DNA of 39,298 nt from Pseudomonadota bacterium (lineage in GTDB: Bacteria > Pseudomonadota > Gammaproteobacteria > Pseudomonadales > Moraxellaceae), in NCBI GenBank assembly GCA_021804355.1, contig JAJZHP010000009.1, positions 1 through 39,298 on the forward strand. The letters are read 5' to 3'. The notes below the pieces were generated by a model. It ran no database searches, had not been told where the DNA came from, and saw only the letters and a program-made list of their open reading frames with translations. Shown piece after piece: positions 37,402 through 39,298 of the stretch; position 1 is the stretch's first letter, and each line of letters starts with the position of its first letter. Both the position numbers and the translations under genes were made by a program.

Positions 37402-38000
37402 CCCAATTCCACCTCTAGCTTTTTCGCTGCAGGAACCGACATCAACACTTTTTCGTAGCCAATCAAACTCACAGGATTGACCCCGGTGGTATCAACCACG
37501 TCAATGTGCGGAATATTGCGTGCCGCCAGATATAAGTTTTCATCGACGGCATCAGTAACAATCAGTGCGTTACTCAGACCCAAACCCTGAAGCTTTGCGA
37601 CTAAGTCACGCGTCTTGGGAGCTGTTACGGTAAAGTCCTCAACCAAAACCAGTCGATCCTGCCTGACCAGCTCAGCAAGTATGCACTGCATGGCACCGCG
37701 ATACATTTTGCGGTTAACCTTTTGCTCATAACTTTGCGGGGTAGCTGCAAAAGTTTTGCCGCCTCCACGCCATATCGGACTGCGTATAGAACCAGCACGA
37801 GCACGACCTGTTCCTTTTTGACGGAAGGGCTTCTTGCCACCACCGCTTACTTCGGCACGTGTCTTTTGCTTTACCGTTCCTTGCCGCCCAGCTGCCAGGT
37901 ATGCCGTAACCACCTGATGCACCAGAGCCTCATTGAATTCCCTGCCAAATGCAACCTCGGATAGCTCAACCGGGGCGCCAGAGATAGTCTTCAGATTCAC
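37398..38000 (-). CDS. rplD: 50S ribosomal protein L4
   Basis: Tunnel-lining 50S protein; in E. coli it also represses its own operon through the S10 leader. 200 residues. The canonical N-terminus (M/V)[14 protein letters not shown] starts at a GTG (38000) with a GAGGGGG ribosome-binding site; a longer reading would overlap rplC. The tunnel loop is [29 protein letters not shown]. Overlaps rplW by 4 bp. Confidence 0.97.
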   Translation of the reverse strand: MNLKTISGAPVELSEVAFGREFNEALVHQVVTAYLAAGRQGTVKQKTRAEVSGGGKKPFRQKGTGRARAGSIRSPIWRGGGKTFAATPQSYEQKVNRKMYRGAMQCILAELVRQDRLVLVEDFTVTAPKTRDLVAKLQGLGLSNALIVTDAVDENLYLAARNIPHIDVVDTTGVNPVSLIGYEKVLMSVPAAKKLEVELG

Positions 38001-38013
38001 TCTCAATTCCCCC

Positions 38014-38652
38014 TCAGGCCTTGGCCGACGGACGTACGATAACATCACGACCCGCCGCTCCGGGTACAGACCCCTTGACCAGCAGTACATTACGCTCTGT
38101 ATCGATGGCTACAACTTCCAGGCCCTGGATAGTGACTCGCTCATCACCCATATGCCCTGCCATATGCTTGCCCTTAAAAACACGACCCGGGCTTTGATTC
38201 TGACCGGTAGAGCCGTGAACACGATGCGACACTGAATTACCGTGTGTGGCATCCTGAGTACGGAAATTCCAGCGTTTTACACCGCCTTGAAATCCCTTAC
38301 CCTTGCTGGTGCCTGTTACATCCACCGCTTGGCCAACAGCAAAGCGCTCTACGCTTAAACTGGCACCAACCGCTAAACCGTTAAGCTCTTCAGCGGTAGC
38401 CCTGAACTCCCAGACACCACGACCGGCCAGCACATTGGCTTTGGCGAAATGACCCGCCATAGCCTTAGTTACACGAGACGCCCGGCGCTCACCTGTTGTA
38501 ATTTGTACAGCTTCGTAACCATCAACATCCAGGTTTCGAATCTGAGTAATCCTATTAGGATCAACCTCAATGACCGTGACGGGCACCGAAGCACCAGCCT
38601 CAGTAAATACACGGGTCATCCCAATTTTTCGACCGACTAGACCAATTGTCAT
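38014..38652 (-). CDS. rplC: 50S ribosomal protein L3
   Basis: Early-assembly 50S protein near the peptidyl transferase centre. 212 residues from ATG 38652 ([20 protein letters not shown]). The central loop has [52 protein letters not shown] with the Gln that PrmB methylates in E. coli. An upstream extension lacks support. S10 operon after rpsJ with a 41-bp gap. Confidence 0.98.
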   Translation of the reverse strand: MTIGLVGRKIGMTRVFTEAGASVPVTVIEVDPNRITQIRNLDVDGYEAVQITTGERRASRVTKAMAGHFAKANVLAGRGVWEFRATAEELNGLAVGASLSVERFAVGQAVDVTGTSKGKGFQGGVKRWNFRTQDATHGNSVSHRVHGSTGQNQSPGRVFKGKHMAGHMGDERVTIQGLEVVAIDTERNVLLVKGSVPGAAGRDVIVRPSAKA

Positions 38653-38693
38653 TGCTTCAAACCTCGTCCAAATACGAAACGAGTCCGGTTCTC

Positions 38694-39005
38694 TCAACCA
38701 AGACTGATCTGTACATCCACACCCGCCGCCAACTCAAGTTTCATAAGAGCATCGACGGTCTTATCGGTGGGCTGAACTATGTCCACCAGTCGCTTGTGTG
38801 TGCGAATTTCATACTGATCGCGAGCATCTTTGTTGACATGCGGCGACGTCAGCACATTGAAGCGCTCGATGCGGGTCGGCATCGGAATGGGACCACATAC
38901 CTGAGCGCCTGTGCGCTTGGCGGTATCTACAATCTCCATCGCCGACTGATCGATCAGGCGATGATCGAAGGCCTTGAGGCGAATGCGAATTCTCTGGTTA
39001 GCCAT
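38694..39005 (-). CDS. rpsJ: 30S ribosomal protein S10
   Basis: Small-subunit head protein that also acts as NusE in antitermination with NusB. 103 residues from ATG 39005 ([19 protein letters not shown]), ending [11 protein letters not shown]. The extended upstream reading would use leader sequence and is rejected. First gene of the S10 operon. Its leader contains a strong hairpin and a good promoter. Confidence 0.98.
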   Translation of the reverse strand: MANQRIRIRLKAFDHRLIDQSAMEIVDTAKRTGAQVCGPIPMPTRIERFNVLTSPHVNKDARDQYEIRTHKRLVDIVQPTDKTVDALMKLELAAGVDVQISLG

Positions 39006-39041
39006 GCCACCAAACTCCACGCTATGAATGCATAACAATAA

Positions 39042-39073
39042 CCTTATCCTCATATCTATACTTGAGGACAAGG
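39042..39073 (-). promoter_or_regulatory. Leader hairpin of the S10 operon
   Basis: On the minus strand CCTTGTCCTC and GAGGATAAGG form a 10-bp stem with one G-U pair and a 12-base loop, 36 bases before the rpsJ start codon. In E. coli the S10 leader folds into hairpins bound by L4 for autogenous control. This hairpin could be an equivalent, but its sequence identity to that system is unproven. Confidence 0.55.
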
Positions 39074-39141
39074 TCACTTAAATTCGTCCGGAAACGATGC
39101 TCCGGTTGTTATAACCACCTGCATAATTAGCAGGGGCGCGA

Positions 39142-39170
39142 ATTGTAACGCTCTTAAGTTTATATGGCAA
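39142..39170 (-). promoter_or_regulatory. S10-operon promoter
   Basis: The minus strand shows TTGCCA (39165-39170), a 17-base spacer and TACAAT (39142-39147), followed by the GC-rich TCGCGCCCC. It is just downstream of the tuf terminator. Transcription would start near 39135 and give a leader of about 130 nt. Confidence 0.8.
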
Positions 39171-39191
39171 GCACTTTATTGCTCTAAACTT

Positions 39192-39218
39192 AAAAAAAAG
39201 GAGCCCATGCAGGCCCCT
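39192..39218 (-). terminator. Rho-independent terminator of tuf
   Basis: On the minus strand AGGGGCCT and GGGCTCCT pair over 8 bp (with two G-U pairs) around the loop GCAT, followed by eight U. It lies 21 bases after the tuf stop codon. Confidence 0.9.
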
Positions 39219-39239
39219 CTTTTAACGCTGTACAACTAG

Positions 39240-39298
39240 TTACTTCAGGATTTTGGCAACCACACCCGCACCCACGGTACGACCACCTTCGCGAATAG
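39240..39298 (-). CDS. tuf: elongation factor Tu, C-terminal end (partial)
   Basis: The last 18 codons and the stop of EF-Tu, the GTPase that brings aminoacyl-tRNA to the ribosome. The reading IREGGRTVGAGVVAKILK is the highly conserved C-terminus of domain 3. The rest lies beyond the window. Position upstream of rpsJ is the usual str-to-S10 junction in Gammaproteobacteria. A terminator separates it from the S10 operon. Confidence 0.97.
   Translation of the reverse strand, partial: IREGGRTVGAGVVAKILK

Overview
The window is chromosomal DNA of a gammaproteobacterium. The first ~394 bases are the 5' part of a 16S rRNA gene on the minus strand whose V1-V2 region reads as gammaproteobacterial. 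The order tyrS-anmK-erpA-bactofilin-(coiled-coil membrane protein)-argC-hemJ next to an rRNA operon resembles the layout I remember from Pseudomonas. The ribosomal S10-spc-alpha gene order is the classical enterobacterial/pseudomonad order. I cannot name the genus from sequence alone.

Layout. (1) 1-747: start of 16S rRNA with its leader, a boxA-like element and two tandem GC-discriminator promoters. (2) 748-5708: housekeeping genes tyrS, anmK, erpA, a bactofilin, a membrane coiled-coil protein and argC. A perfect 23-bp palindrome lies just before erpA. (3) 5783-10530: an accessory block between argC and hemJ. It holds a three-gene minus-strand operon (GMC flavoprotein, small unknown protein, CrtC/AttH-like protein) divergent from a haem oxygenase-like protein of the rubber-oxygenase/MpaB (DUF2236) family. 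Two palindromes sit between the two arms. This is the most interesting candidate for an undescribed oxidative pathway. (4) 10770-15150: haem/thiamine operon hemJ-thiD-thiE-hemL followed by a His-rich DUF3108 envelope protein. (5) 15147-20232: an ArsR-type regulator and a metallo-beta-lactamase/Atm1-like ABC exporter pair, divergent from an old-yellow-enzyme/short-chain dehydrogenase pair. (6) 20222-25379: a surface-protein cluster: a lipoprotein phosphoesterase of the acid phosphatase/phospholipase C family with a good Pho-box promoter, a YVTN beta-propeller lipoprotein and an outer-membrane barrel protein. (7) 25451-39298: the alpha, spc and S10 ribosomal operons, all on the minus strand, ending in the 3' end of tuf.

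How the genes work together. The ribosomal block reads from right to left: tuf terminator, S10 promoter and leader hairpin, rpsJ to rpsQ, a putative spc promoter, rplN to rpmJ, a good alpha-operon promoter, then rpsM to rplQ and a shared hairpin facing the outer-membrane gene. Translational coupling (ATGA overlaps) is common in the housekeeping and accessory operons. The haem operon supplies a cofactor that the DUF2236 protein would need. The accessory block is probably a redox cascade on a hydrophobic (isoprenoid, lipid or sterol-like) substrate, but the substrate is not visible from sequence.
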